Shown: one piece after another, positions 27,853-37,561 of the stretch | How positions within the stretch are numbered: position 1 is the stretch's first letter | Layout: each line of letters opens with the position of its first letter | NCBI GenBank assembly: GCA_030144725.1 | Contig: JASKMD010000024.1 | Location: forward strand, 6,769,682-6,833,681 | Length of the DNA stretch: 64,000 bases | Reading direction: 5' to 3' | Source of the DNA: Haematococcus lacustris | Lineage: Eukaryota; Chlorophyta; Chlorophyceae; Chlamydomonadales; Haematococcaceae | Position numbers and translations under genes: made by a program | The notes under the pieces: model-generated | Seen by the model: only the letters and a program-made list of their open reading frames with translations | Told to the model about the DNA's origin: nothing | The model's database searches: none

Positions 27853-30800
27853 CTAGGATTGCTTCGCCTTGCCGGCAGTGCCTTGCTGGAACCAGTAAGT
27901 GGCTTCACCCGGGGCGTCTGTTGTCACGAAGGGGCAGGCAGCAAGGTCCTGCCACAGCGCTTGGAACACGTTGCGCTTGTCTTGGGCGTAGTAAGGGCCC
28001 AACACCTACACACACACTCACCAAGGCATGTGGCGTGTGAGCGTTTGGATACCTCAGCAGGTGGCACTGGGCACACCATGCAGCCTGACCTCCACTTGTT
28101 GGGGAGTACAGTGGGAAGACCCAGCCTGCCTGACAAGCACAGCATGCAGTCTGAGCTCCACTTGTAAGGAAATACAGTTAAGATCCTGTCTGCCTGACAA
28201 GCACAGCATGCAGTCTTAGCTCCACTTGTTGGAGTTTACAGTTACACCCCTGCATGCCTGCCAAGCTCCTGCCCCTGTGGGCAGGCTCGTCTAGGCTTAC
28301 GGTCCAGAACACACCAGGCATTTGGTGTGTGAGCCCTCAGCAGGTGGCACTGAACACAGCATGCAGCCTGACCTCCACTGCCACCACCAGCCAAGCATGC
28401 ATGCAGTCTGAGCTCCATTTGGTGGAGTGCACAGTCGAGCCCCCTCTCCTGCCTGTGCACCTGAAGCATCCCTGACACCCACATGTGGCGCCACCAGCTC
28501 AGCATGTGCAGGTCTGTTCTGGGGGTTAGGGTTAGGGTTAGGGTTAGCCCTAACCCTAACCCCTGTTCTGATCACGAGATGGGGGCTACAGAACCAAGCC
28601 AGCATGCAGCTTGGGGTATGCACCTGTGGGTTGCAACCGCCTGTCACTCACCTTCTTCATGGCCTCTGTCGCCTCCTGGGCGTGATAGTGCGGCATGTAG
28701 GAGAACAGGTGGTGGCACACATGGGTGTCAGCGATGCTGCAGGCACACAGGCAGGAGAGGGGGCCAGCAGGGTCATTTGGCACAAGGTGCTTGCAGTCAT
28801 TGCTGGCAGCCCTGTGGCCACGAGGCCTAGCCCTGACCTTGGCCACTCAAAGCCTGACCCTCTTGGTCGCAACCCCTGATCTGACAGCAGCATGAAAGCT
28901 GCAGGAGTAACAGACACGCTGGCCCTGGAACAACAGGAAAGGCAGAGTCCTCAAGGGCCGAGCAACGGCTGCCTGGTGCTGTCGAGCATAGCACAGTGGA
29001 TGCCTCTGGCTGTACACATAGCGCAGTGGGTGCTTCTGCCTGTTGCTGTCAAGCATGGCTCTAGCCACCAGCTGTGTTGGCCCTGAGGCCTACACCCCTC
29101 TGGGCCAGGCCCTGATCAGGGTCTGCTGTGGCATGGTCATGAAGGGCCTAGCAGCGGTTGCCTTGGGCTTCAGCCTGTGTGGTCTGTTGCGGCCCGCCCA
29201 CTGCTTTGGCCACAAGGGCTACACCCCTCGGGGCCAGGCCCTGATCAGGTCTGCTGCACCCCGGTCACTCACTGGTGGAACACATGGTCCAGCACACCAT
29301 AGCTCCTGCAGCCACAGCATGGGCACAGCAGAGGCACCAGGCTCCATGTCCCCTCCATGCCTCACCAGTCCCGCATGCCTACTCATGTGCCTACCATCCC
29401 TGATACCTAGCTACCTGCTGCTGAGGCTGCTGTCCTGTCAGCCTGGCGGCGCCCTACCACCTGGCCCAGTCCACCACAGGCCAAGGAAACAACACAATCT
29501 GCTCCACCAGCGGTGAGGAGGCCGCAACAAGCCGCCTGGTTGCTGCCCATGCTGGCTGACGGCCTTAACTCATGGTCAGCACTCAGCGCAGCCAGTGTCA
29601 AGACTCAGCGCAGCCAGTGTCAAGACTCAGGGCAGCCAGGGTCAGCACTAAGGGCAGCCAGTGTCAAGACTCAGCGCAGCCAGGGTCAGCACTAAGGGCA
29701 GCCAGTGTCAAGACTCAGCGCAGCCAGTGTCAGCACTAAGGGCAGCCAGTGTCAAGACTCAGGGCAGCCAGGGTCAGCACTAAGGGCAGCCAGTGTCAAG
29801 ACTCAGCGCAGCCAGGGTCAGCACTAAGGGCAGCCAGTGTCAAGACTCAGGGCAGCCAGGGTCAGCACTAAGGGCAGCCAGTGTCAAGACTCAGGGCAGC
29901 CAGGGTCAGCACTCAGCGCAGCCAGTGCCAACACTCGGGATGTGTCATGGTCGACGTTCAGCGCAGGGTGTGAGGGTGCACATGGTGTGGCTCCACATGG
30001 TGTCACGCCATGCGCCGCAGTCGTGGCTCTCGACATGCAGGCTGGGGTGCAGGGGCTGGCAGCAGGTGCCATGTGATGCGGCCCTCCCAGCACCACTGTA
30101 CCACTGCACCTACAGCCCGCTCAGCACCTGTCCACGGTGGCCAGGGCGCCACGCAGCCAGTCCCACTCCTTGTCATCGTAGTGGGGCAGGCTGGGGTGGG
30201 TGTGCTGCAGGAAGGTGATCATCACCAGCCTGCAGGAGCACCGCCAGGAGCAAGTCAGCAACTTGCCTGGCAGGTCAGCACATATTGTGGTGCAGGCACC
30301 CACTCTATAACACAAAGCAGGCCACAGTAATCAAGCTGGCATCACTTTGTTGCCACTGCTGCTGCTGCTGCTGCTACCACTGCTGCTACCACTGCTGCTA
30401 CCACTGCTGCTGCCACTGCTGCTGCCACTGCTGCTGCCACTGCTGCTGCCACTGCCACTGCTGCCATTGCACAGCACGTTGCAAGGGGTGCTGGGAGGAG
30501 GAGCCAGCAGCAGGGGCGTTGGGGGCAGCAAGGGCCTGACTGCAGGCGCCAGTGGCCAGTGGGCCAGAGCAAAGATGCTGTGCGTGAGGGTGAGTAAGGC
30601 ACAAGAGGTGTGCTGTGACCCAGCAGAGCACAGAGCTTTCCCATCCAGGGCGGACAAGACTAAGGGAGCAGAGCGATGGGGCAGGTACCACCAGCTGTGG
30701 GGAAGAGATCAGGCTGGCTCAGGACTGCTGCGGCTCCACCCACCAGTGGTTCACCACAAGGTAAGGGATGATGTACATCTTCAGCAGCCACATAAAGCCA

Positions 30801-32473
30801 AACGTCTTCCACAGCATGCCCAGGCCAGTCAGGACCAGACCTAGGGCGATATCACTGTACAGTACCTCCACACGCTCCTTCTTGCTGAAGATGGGGGAGA
30901 AGGGGTTAAAGTGGTTGGCCCACCTGCGCCACCAGCAGCAGGGCATGGCAGCTGTGGCATGCTTTGACTGGACTCCAGCCTGCTGTAGGTGCAGAGCTCT
31001 GTCCTCCTATCAGGGCCTGCAGACCCAATTGGAGCCCAACAGCCGCTTGGCCAAGCCCTGGTGCCACAGCCTTACTCAGCCCTGACCACTGGTGTGTGCA
31101 AGCTGGGCGGCTTGGATATAGGGCAACCTGGAGGGCGGACGGCTGGATGGTCATGCACCTATCATTCTGGGGTTAGGGTTGGGGTTAGGAGGAAGATTAG
31201 GAGGAGGGTAGATGTTAGGGTTAAGGTTGAGATAAGGATTAGGATTAGGGTTAGGGTTCAGGTTATAGTGAAGGTTGGGGTTACCCAGCTAACCCTGACC
31301 CAGCTTACACCTGGCAGGGATAGGGGTGAGGGTTAGGGTCAGCCTGACGCATCCTGACCTCACCTGTCATAGTGGCGGCCAGCTGCATTGAAAAACAGGT
31401 ATGCCGGCCAGCCCAGGAGGGACATGAAGGCGATGTGCAGGGCCCGGTACACTGGGGTCTTCATGAGCCAATGGAAGTCTGAACCCACCGGCAGCACTAT
31501 TGGGACAAACACCTGCATGCATACACCATGCCATTGGGCCTATGTGCTGCAGAGGACGACCAGCTGGGCCCTCCCTGACACTGAACTGATCCCTGCTGGG
31601 GCCTTCATCCTCCACGGCTTTTGCAGCTCCCACAAACGTGGTTGTGACAGGTGAAAATCAGCCAACCAGTATTGTGTATCATTGAAGTGCTCACTTCCCC
31701 AGCATGCAAACATGCCATGCTGCAGGTCTGAGGCCTCATCCCCACCTCATCTTTGTCTACACTGCCGGTGTTTTGGTGGTGCCGTCTGTGGGAGTGCTTC
31801 CTGCAAGGGCGGACCAAGCGATTAAGTGTCGGCCTGCGGTTCTACAGTATTGCTCACGGTCTTAAACAGCTATGTGCCTCGAGAGCTGAGTTGTGGTCAT
31901 ATTTTTTATTCGCCATACTCACCAAGAGAAGTATGGCACTAGCAGCAAGGAGTGGAACACCTGCAGATGGTGACATGCAGGCGACTTGCGGGGATAGGGT
32001 CAGGTGACTTGCATCGATTTTGCTGTCTCCGATAGAGTACTCACTAGTCCGACGCCGTCATTGATCCACGCAGAGTCTGAGAATGCGCCGTGGCCGCACT
32101 CATGTGCAATGACCCAGATTCCAGTGCACACAGCGCCCTGAATGCGCCGTTGGCAATGGCGCCGGTGGTCGCTGGTGCCTGCTCAGTTGCTCAGTACTCA
32201 GTGCTAACGCCCACATTCACTCACTTGGGTGAAAAAGTATACAGGCCACAAAAGCCATTTAGCTGGGCCGAGGTGGTCAATGTAGCAGGCAGCAGTAAAA
32301 AGCAAGGCGACGAGCAGCACATCCACGGCCAGATACGACACAGATTTCAGCAGCGATCGCTGGAAACAGTGTGCTGGGATAGCACGTCTTATGTCAGCGA
32401 GGGTGAAAGGTGGCTGCGTTGCCGGCTTGCGTAGGTCAACCTGATCCGCGCTTATTTGAGTTGCTAGACACAT
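27853..32473 (-). CDS. FAD2: ER delta-12 (omega-6) fatty acid desaturase, FAD2 type
   Basis: Converts oleate to linoleate on phosphatidylcholine in the ER. Ten exons in phase on the minus strand: 32473-32225, 32137-32045, 31960-31923, 31800-31746, 31512-31364, 30923-30744, 30229-30128, 29305-29273, 28736-28652, 28005-27853; 378 residues, the usual FAD2 length. The three di-iron histidine boxes are HECGH ([16 protein letters not shown]), HRRHH ([17 protein letters not shown]) and HVCHH ([20 protein letters not shown]). Other family blocks are [20 protein letters not shown] near the N-terminus, [14 protein letters not shown], and [25 protein letters not shown] and HRRHHxNTG point to FAD2 rather than the omega-3 enzyme FAD3. 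There is no plastid-type extension. The ATG at 32473 is the first in frame before the conserved N-terminus. Membrane helices are visible in exons 1, 5 and 6. Confidence 0.95.
28514..28570. repeat. Head-to-head TTAGGG/CCCTAA insert flanked by 8-bp direct repeats
   Basis: In the last FAD2 intron, four TTAGGG units run straight into CCCTAA units (28522-28562), a palindrome. CTGTTCTG lies directly on each side (28514-28521 and 28563-28570). Confidence 0.9.
29573..29935. repeat. 22-bp minisatellite in FAD2 intron
   Basis: About 16 copies of a 22-bp unit (gtcagcactaagggcagcca and two bases) with alternating gtcaag/gtcagc and cagcgcag/aagggcag variants, in the intron between exons 30229-30128 and 29305-29273. 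Confidence 0.93.
30358..30470. repeat. CTG/CCA triplet-type repeat in FAD2 intron
   Basis: CTGCTGCCACTG-type units in the intron between exons 30923-30744 and 30229-30128. Leucine- or alanine-rich frames over it are artefacts. Confidence 0.9.
31168..31345. repeat. Degenerate TTAGGG-derived repeat in FAD2 intron
   Basis: GGGTTAGGGTTGGGGTTAGG at the left end decays into GATTAGG, GTTAAGG and GATAAGG variants, in the intron between exons 31512-31364 and 30923-30744. It reads as an eroded telomere-like tract. Confidence 0.8.
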
Positions 32474-32756
32474 TGTCGAACACGCGTTGGCAGCTGCCGT
32501 CAAAGCAATGGCTGTACGAGTTGCAAACTTTTTAAATATGTTTACATCTGCGAATGGGTGACAAACACAGAGTTCGTAGCATCGAACTTAACTGCTGCAT
32601 ATCATAATGTTGTACATCCTCCTCGTCCGGCTTCTTGATGCTGGCCCACTCCAAGACATTGATGCAACCAGCCAGATAACAACTTGGGACTGCGATGCAG
32701 CGTTGAACATGCAGCGTCATGCAGCATGTCATTAGCGGACAATCAGCGCATGTTTG
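32474..32756. other. Region upstream of FAD2
   Basis: Presumed FAD2 promoter and 5' untranslated region. From about 32650 it holds a short piece of dispersed repeat D1. No gene seen. Confidence 0.4.
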
Positions 32757-32935
32757 CTATGCCAACTCTAGGTTTCACCCCTGTCACAGGGGTCAGGCAA
32801 TAGTGTAGGTGGAAGGCGCCCATGCCATATGCATAGGGACATAACCCTTTACAGACAAGACACCATCCCTTGTGAGGGGGCCTGACTTTGTCGCATTGGG
32901 CCGGTTAGGGAGGTGTTGTGAGACCCTGCATCATG
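32757..32935 (+). repeat. Dispersed repeat D2, copy 1
   Basis: Matches 41876-42040 in the same orientation, best over gcaatagtgtaggtggaagg and cgcccatgccat. No coding content recognised. Confidence 0.75.
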
Positions 32936-33196
32936 CGCTCGTTTACCTTAGCAACAGCAACAACACTGGTTCCTATTCCCTATTCCTTGTTGCTGCTCTC
33001 TATCAGCTGTTGCTGATATACTCTCCTACAGCACATTATTCCCCTAATAGTGCGTAGAGGCTGTGTTATCTGTTATCCGAACTGTTTGCATGCAACAAGC
33101 ATTCGGCACCAATACCTGATTTCCAGCCCCTCCCCCCTGCGAGAGTCGGGCGACCGATGTTGGCATGAAACACATGCTCTGATGTAAGCAACAGTT

Positions 33197-33897
33197 TCAG
33201 CATTGCGCGGTGCACACATGCTGCTGTGCTACAGGCTGCTGGGCTGGGGCCTTGGGGGCTCGGTCTCGCAGCTTCTTAAAGCCCAATGCTGGGTATTCCT
33301 TGCCCTTGGCAGGAGGCCTTGCGCGGTGTGGCCACCAGCACAGCTCCAGTGGGCGCCACTTGCTCTCCCCTGCCCGCTGGAGGTTGGGGGCTGCGTTGCA
33401 GTCCCTGTCCACCCATTTGCCAAGGACCCCGGGGGTGGCCTGGGCCAGCCAAGGGCACCACATGAGCCACCGCACTGGCACCTCAAACCGCTTGCTCCAA
33501 GCTGACCGCAACAAGCGGTCCTGCATCTGACCCGGCTTGGGCTTCCAGCCCTCAGGCCTGGTGGGCTTGCTGCGGTCCAGCTCCGCCTCACAGGGCTGGG
33601 GGCTGTTCATAGCTGAGCTGACCCTGCTGGTGCGGAACTCATCCACTGTCACCACCTTGCCTGGCACCTGTCGGTTGGCTTGCCGCTGTTGGCCCTCTCC
33701 ACCACCTTGCGGCAGGCCTGCAGCACGGCCTTGGCCTCCCACCCACCCCGGGTGCCAATGCCTGCGTTGCCAAAGAACAACACCAGCTGCTTGCGGGTCC
33801 CCCACCGCTTCTGGGACTCAATAGCTGCCACCTCCTCCAACTGCATGGCACACAAGGCACACACCGCGCATGACATCCTTATATGGATTGGAGACAT
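33197..33897 (-). pseudogene. Fanzor/TnpB-like nuclease relic 1
   Basis: Reading down the minus strand, one frame gives KQLVLFFGNAGIGTRGGW and KAVLQACRKVVERANSGKP; at about 33660 it slips by one base into a second frame with VVTVDEFRTSRVSSA, then MWCPWL and GKWVDRDCNAAPNLQRAGES, ending in a basic tail. DEFRTS before the zinc ribbon and DRDxNAAxN at RuvC-III are the pattern of the TnpB/Fanzor RNA-guided nuclease family. The frameshift and an irregular cysteine set (SSAM where a cysteine is expected) indicate a decayed copy. The family call rests on motif recall. The N-terminal and RuvC-I parts are not identified. Confidence 0.65.
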
Positions 33898-34200
33898 GGG
33901 TACCTAGCAGGTCACATGTGGGGCAGTCATCATCACCTGGCCCTGCCCCACTCTCCTAAAGTACATGCCCAGCACAGAGCCAAACACCATGCAGCAAGTG
34001 CCACTTGAGAAGTCGCGCCCCCATACTCTTCAGTGGTGGTTTTACTTGTGCATCATGCTCACACCGCCATTCTGCCTGCGCCTTCCCTTTACTTTGGCAG
34101 GCTTGGGAGCAGGGGCAAGAGCCATTGCAGCAGCAGGAGCCATGTACCATGAGAGAGAAGGAAGGCGTTACCTTGGTTCTGCTCATTGCCCACTGGAGAC

Positions 34201-34752
34201 CTTAGCGCCCTGTACCTCCTGCACTGCCTTCGCAAGCTCATCCGCAACATGCCTGTACATGTGAACATTAAGCTTGGCATGCTGGGCCGCATATGAACAG
34301 CAACCATCCAGCATAGCCAGCCATGTGAACTACTTCACTCACATCTCCTGCCCCGGCTGTAATCCTAAGGTCCACGCCATACGCGTTGCAGCTGCTTTGG
34401 GCTCCCATGAGGGGTCTGCGCGAGCCAAACAGTTATTCAGAGGTCCAGGGCAATGCTCTGTGGTCTGGCATCGTTACTATAAGCAGTCAGCATGACTGCC
34501 TACCATCAAGCTTGTATAGGAGATGCTGCACGGCAAATGCTTCACGTGCATTAGGGCAGACAGTGTAGCATCCAACATTGTGTAGCTCATACTCACCTCG
34601 TGGACGTCTGCATCATGGCGCTCGATGCTGAGCGTGATTGGCAGGAGACGCCCAACACAGGGCTTCTGTTGAGGGGGCAGCGGCACACCCGCCACCGCGT
34701 GAGCCACCGCGCGTGCTTGCTCCAATATAGCGGACGTAGGCACGGTGGACAT
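34201..34752 (-). CDS. Possible 5' exons of an unidentified gene next to Fanzor-like relic 1
   Basis: Exon 1 runs from the ATG at 34752 to 34597 (52 codons, then GTGAGT) and reads STVPTSAILEQARAVAHAVA and LLPITLSIERHDADVHE. A second likely exon ends at 34201 and reads HAKLNVHMYRHVADELAKAV. The pieces have amino acid make-up like real coding sequence and lie upstream of relic 1 on the same strand, so they could be its N-terminal exons or a separate element gene. Middle exons are not resolved. Confidence 0.4.
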
Positions 34753-34763
34753 GAGACAGCCTC

Positions 34764-34947
34764 AACAAGCCTAATCAATTGCTTCCGGGCACAAATGTGT
34801 AGTGACTAGTCGGTCGTTAATTGCCAACTGCGTGGTAGAATACAACTTGAGTGGGCAGTAGGCACACATCAGCAGTAGCCGTAGCAATAGTGTTCAATTA
34901 CAAAGCATGTGTTATTTTAGAGTAGCATGAGGGCTGTACGGATCGAA
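34764..34947 (+). repeat. Direct repeat R1, uninterrupted copy
   Basis: About 184 bp (from caagcctaat to gagggctgtacggatc) closely matched by 36924-37561 once the 450-bp MITE there is removed. It keeps the single ATGTGTAG (34795-34802) that is duplicated around that MITE. Confidence 0.88.
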
Positions 34948-34986
34948 ATACGATCTAACAAGTTCAAATCCCTACAGCCCTCATGC
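34925..34986. other. Perfect 14-bp hairpin at the end of repeat R1
   Basis: GCATGAGGGCTGTA (34925-34938) pairs perfectly with 34973-34986, with a second small stem (GATCG/CGATC) inside the loop. Similarity of the flanks (TTATTTTAGAGTA against TTATTTTGGTGTT in inverse) extends the inverted repeat to about 30 bp. The 37543 copy has only the left half. Confidence 0.85.
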
Positions 34987-35012
34987 AACACCAAAATAAA
35001 GCATGAGTTGTA

Positions 35013-36761
35013 GGCCCTATTCGCGACTTTTTTGGTATTCTATTTTCAGTTTTCTCCCCAACCGCTGCACTTTTTGGCCGCCCCGCCGACTGGCTGCACC
35101 GATGCGAGTGTTAACCATACACGATTCTCCTGTGTACCAGCTTCTGCCCGGGGAGTGTCTCAACGTTGCAAATACACGTTGTTAGAAGCCGTCACTCGCG
35201 CCGTCAACCGCCCAACCGCGGAGAAAGTTTAAACTTTATTCAGGCCCCTAGAAAACGACCCGAGTAAACTTGAACTTGCTCGGGGGTTGGGTCGTTGAGA
35301 TACTCTCGATGTCCCACCTCACGGAGCTGGCTGCACGAGCGTTCGCTTCAGTAGGCTTTAATTTATCCACCGTTGGGGGCGAGGAGCAAGCCCGTCTAGT
35401 CGCCCTCTACGTCCAAGCGCTGCAAACGCTGCCAGCGGCACAGCATGTGCAAGCGCAGCAGTCTCAAGCGCAGCTACAGGCGCAGCTTCAAGCGCATGCA
35501 CGGGCTCAAGCGCAAGCGCAGGCGCTGCGATCTCATTTGGCGCTGGTGGCAGCCCTATCCTTGCAGCTAATGGCAGCCCTCTCCTTGCCATCCCGCTTAC
35601 ACGCCCACATGCAGCTTGGTCCAGCCCCTTGGCTATGCCTTGCACACAATGGTTTGCGTGGGTGTCCTTGCGTGCTGATGCATGCACAGAGGGACATCAT
35701 GGAGGACTACCAGCGTTCCATGGGGGCCTGGAGGAAGGAGTGTGCGTGTGTGCGCTCCGAGGATGCCGCCGCTGACTGGGCTGCTCTGCCAGATCTGCCA
35801 GCAAGACCCTCTGAATGTGTATGACGACGAGATGGATAAGATGCAGAAGACCTGGCAGAAACACAAACCCAAGCTAGAGCTTCCAGAGAAGCCTGTGGAG
35901 CCGCACATGCCAGATGCTCCTAAGGAGGCCCCCAAGCTTGACGTGCCTGGACGGGGTGCTGGAGGGGGAAGCGGGAGCAGGGGGGGTTTGATAGTGACAG
36001 TGACGGTGGGCCCTGGGGGATTAAGAGGGGGCTAGACTACGGCCTGTCGTGATGGCCTAGCTGTTGTCCACCCGCAGCCTATTCTGATCTCAGTGTGAAC
36101 TATGCTTCCAGTGAGAGACGGTGTTCTTCAGTTGTGCCCTGGGCATTGAACCCCTTCACACGGACTAGTTGCATGACCTTGTAAGCCGTGAAGCATCTGA
36201 AGAGTCTTACAAAACAGCCACCCCCCCAAAAGCACAAAGTAGGGGCAAACACAAAGCTTAAGCACAAAGCCGAGGAGAGTTTGAGCATACGCCTTACAAC
36301 GCAGCCAACATCTGAACCACGGCTCACATGCAATGGGGGTGGGTGAATGCTGCCAGGCCCAGGACTAGCATTAGCATGCCGCGCAGGCCCAAGACCATCA
36401 TCACCCTCCTCCCCACCACCCTCTTCCTCCCCACCACCTGATGTCCCAGATGCGCCTGCAGCAAGTACGCAGGCCTGCCCGCACTGGGGTGCCGCACTAC
36501 CCCCGCCCAATAGCGCACCTACCCTCCGCGGGCCTCCCCTCCCTGTTGGAGGATAAGGAAGGCTGCGTCCGCATCAGCATCTTCGTCCTCCAGCCTACGC
36601 CGACGCCGACGTTGATGCTCATCCTCGCTGTCGCTCGCCAGAACAGCCGCAGTCGCAGCCGCCGTCGCAGGCACAGCAGGCCACGGGTGGTTGCCCCCAA
36701 CCGCCCCAACCGCAGAGAATCAGAGAAAAAGAGAATACCAAAAAAGTCGCGAATAGGGCCG
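35013..36761. mobile_element. 1749-bp TIR element with 29-bp perfect TIRs
   Basis: Ends GGCCCTATTCGCGACTTTTT and nine further bases are perfectly inverted, followed by looser similarity for about 30 bp. GTA flanks both sides (35010-35012 and 36762-36764). A 3-bp duplication and a GGCCC-type end resemble PIF/Harbinger elements, but the duplication is not the usual TWA and no Harbinger transposase is visible, so the assignment is tentative. It encloses the reading frame at 35309-36035. Confidence 0.75.
35309..36035 (+). CDS. Hypothetical gene inside the 29-bp-TIR element
   Basis: ATG at 35309 opens a frame reading SHLTELAARAFASVGFNLST, VALYVQALQTLPAAQHV and then a glutamine/alanine-rich coiled-coil-like stretch of QAQLQAQLQAHARAQ type. 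Further on are likely exons with RDIMEDYQRSMGAWRKEC and, in another frame after about 35790, DEMDKMQKTWQKHKPKLELP ending near 36035. The splice pattern is not resolved. I do not recognise it. It might be a captured host fragment or an element gene. Confidence 0.4.
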
Positions 36762-36923
36762 TAATCAAACACAGGCTGCGAGATCGCTGTTGTAAAGGCT
36801 ACTGACGGTGTGCCTATTGCCCACTCCAGCTCAGCCTTCTGGTGTGTGTTCCTCCATGCTACTACTAGCAAGAGCTCTACCCTACTCTATAGCTCTTACT
36901 CACACACATCCCCTTTGTCCCCT

Positions 36924-37561
36924 AACAAGCCTAATTTATTGTTTTTAGGCACAAATGTGTAGCAGTGATGGGTAATACAAGATACGTGTATCGATACCGA
37001 TACGTATTTTTTGTATAATACTAGAATACACGTATCGTATTAAAAAATACAAGTGCCGGCCGGCAAGTTGCGTGGATGCCTTAGAAGCAGCTGCTGGCTG
37101 CAACCACAACTAGAGTCCGCGCTAAAGCAGTGGCGCGCGGGGCTATAGCCATCGGCTTGCTCCCGGAGCAGCCGGTCGCATGTGCCGGACTACATGCAAG
37201 AACATCAGAGTTGGGAGGCCCTGACTTTCTGACGTCGCCGTCCTGCCCAGACATCAAGGAAAGGCTGCGGGACTGGCTGCGCTGCTCCTAGCTGCTCCTT
37301 TCCCGCGTGACATGTTGCCTCTGTATCGCTGTATTGTATCGATACAAAAAATACACGTTTTTCTTGTATTTTCTTGTATTTCCTGTATCGATACACGTAT
37401 TACCCATCACTGATGTGTAGTAGCTAGTCGGTCACTGATTGACACCTTGCGTTGTAGAATACAGCTTGAGTGGGCAGTAGGCACACATTAGCAGCACGTT
37501 AGCCTGTAGTGTTCAATTACGAAGCATGTGTTATTTTGGAGTAGCATGAGGGCTGTACGGA
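36924..37561 (+). repeat. Direct repeat R1, copy interrupted by a hAT-type MITE
   Basis: 36924-36962 and 37413-37561 align to 34764-34947. The break falls exactly at the duplicated ATGTGTAG. Confidence 0.88.
36963..37412. mobile_element. 450-bp hAT-type MITE
   Basis: Begins CAGTGATGGGTAATAC and ends with its inverse (16 bp perfect, then similar TACGTGTATCGATAC blocks). Flanked by the 8-bp duplication ATGTGTAG (36955-36962 and 37413-37420). CAG-type ends with 8-bp duplications are the hallmark of hAT elements; the absence of a transposase frame makes it non-autonomous. An internal piece at about 37204-37226 (tcagagttgggaggccctga) resembles the TIR of the 16465-21072 family. Confidence 0.9.

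Noticed and set aside
34925..34990. Possible tRNA gene (AGTTCAAATCC next to a long stem)
   Set aside because: The T-stem does not pair and the long stem is 14 bp with no cloverleaf; it is a plain hairpin.
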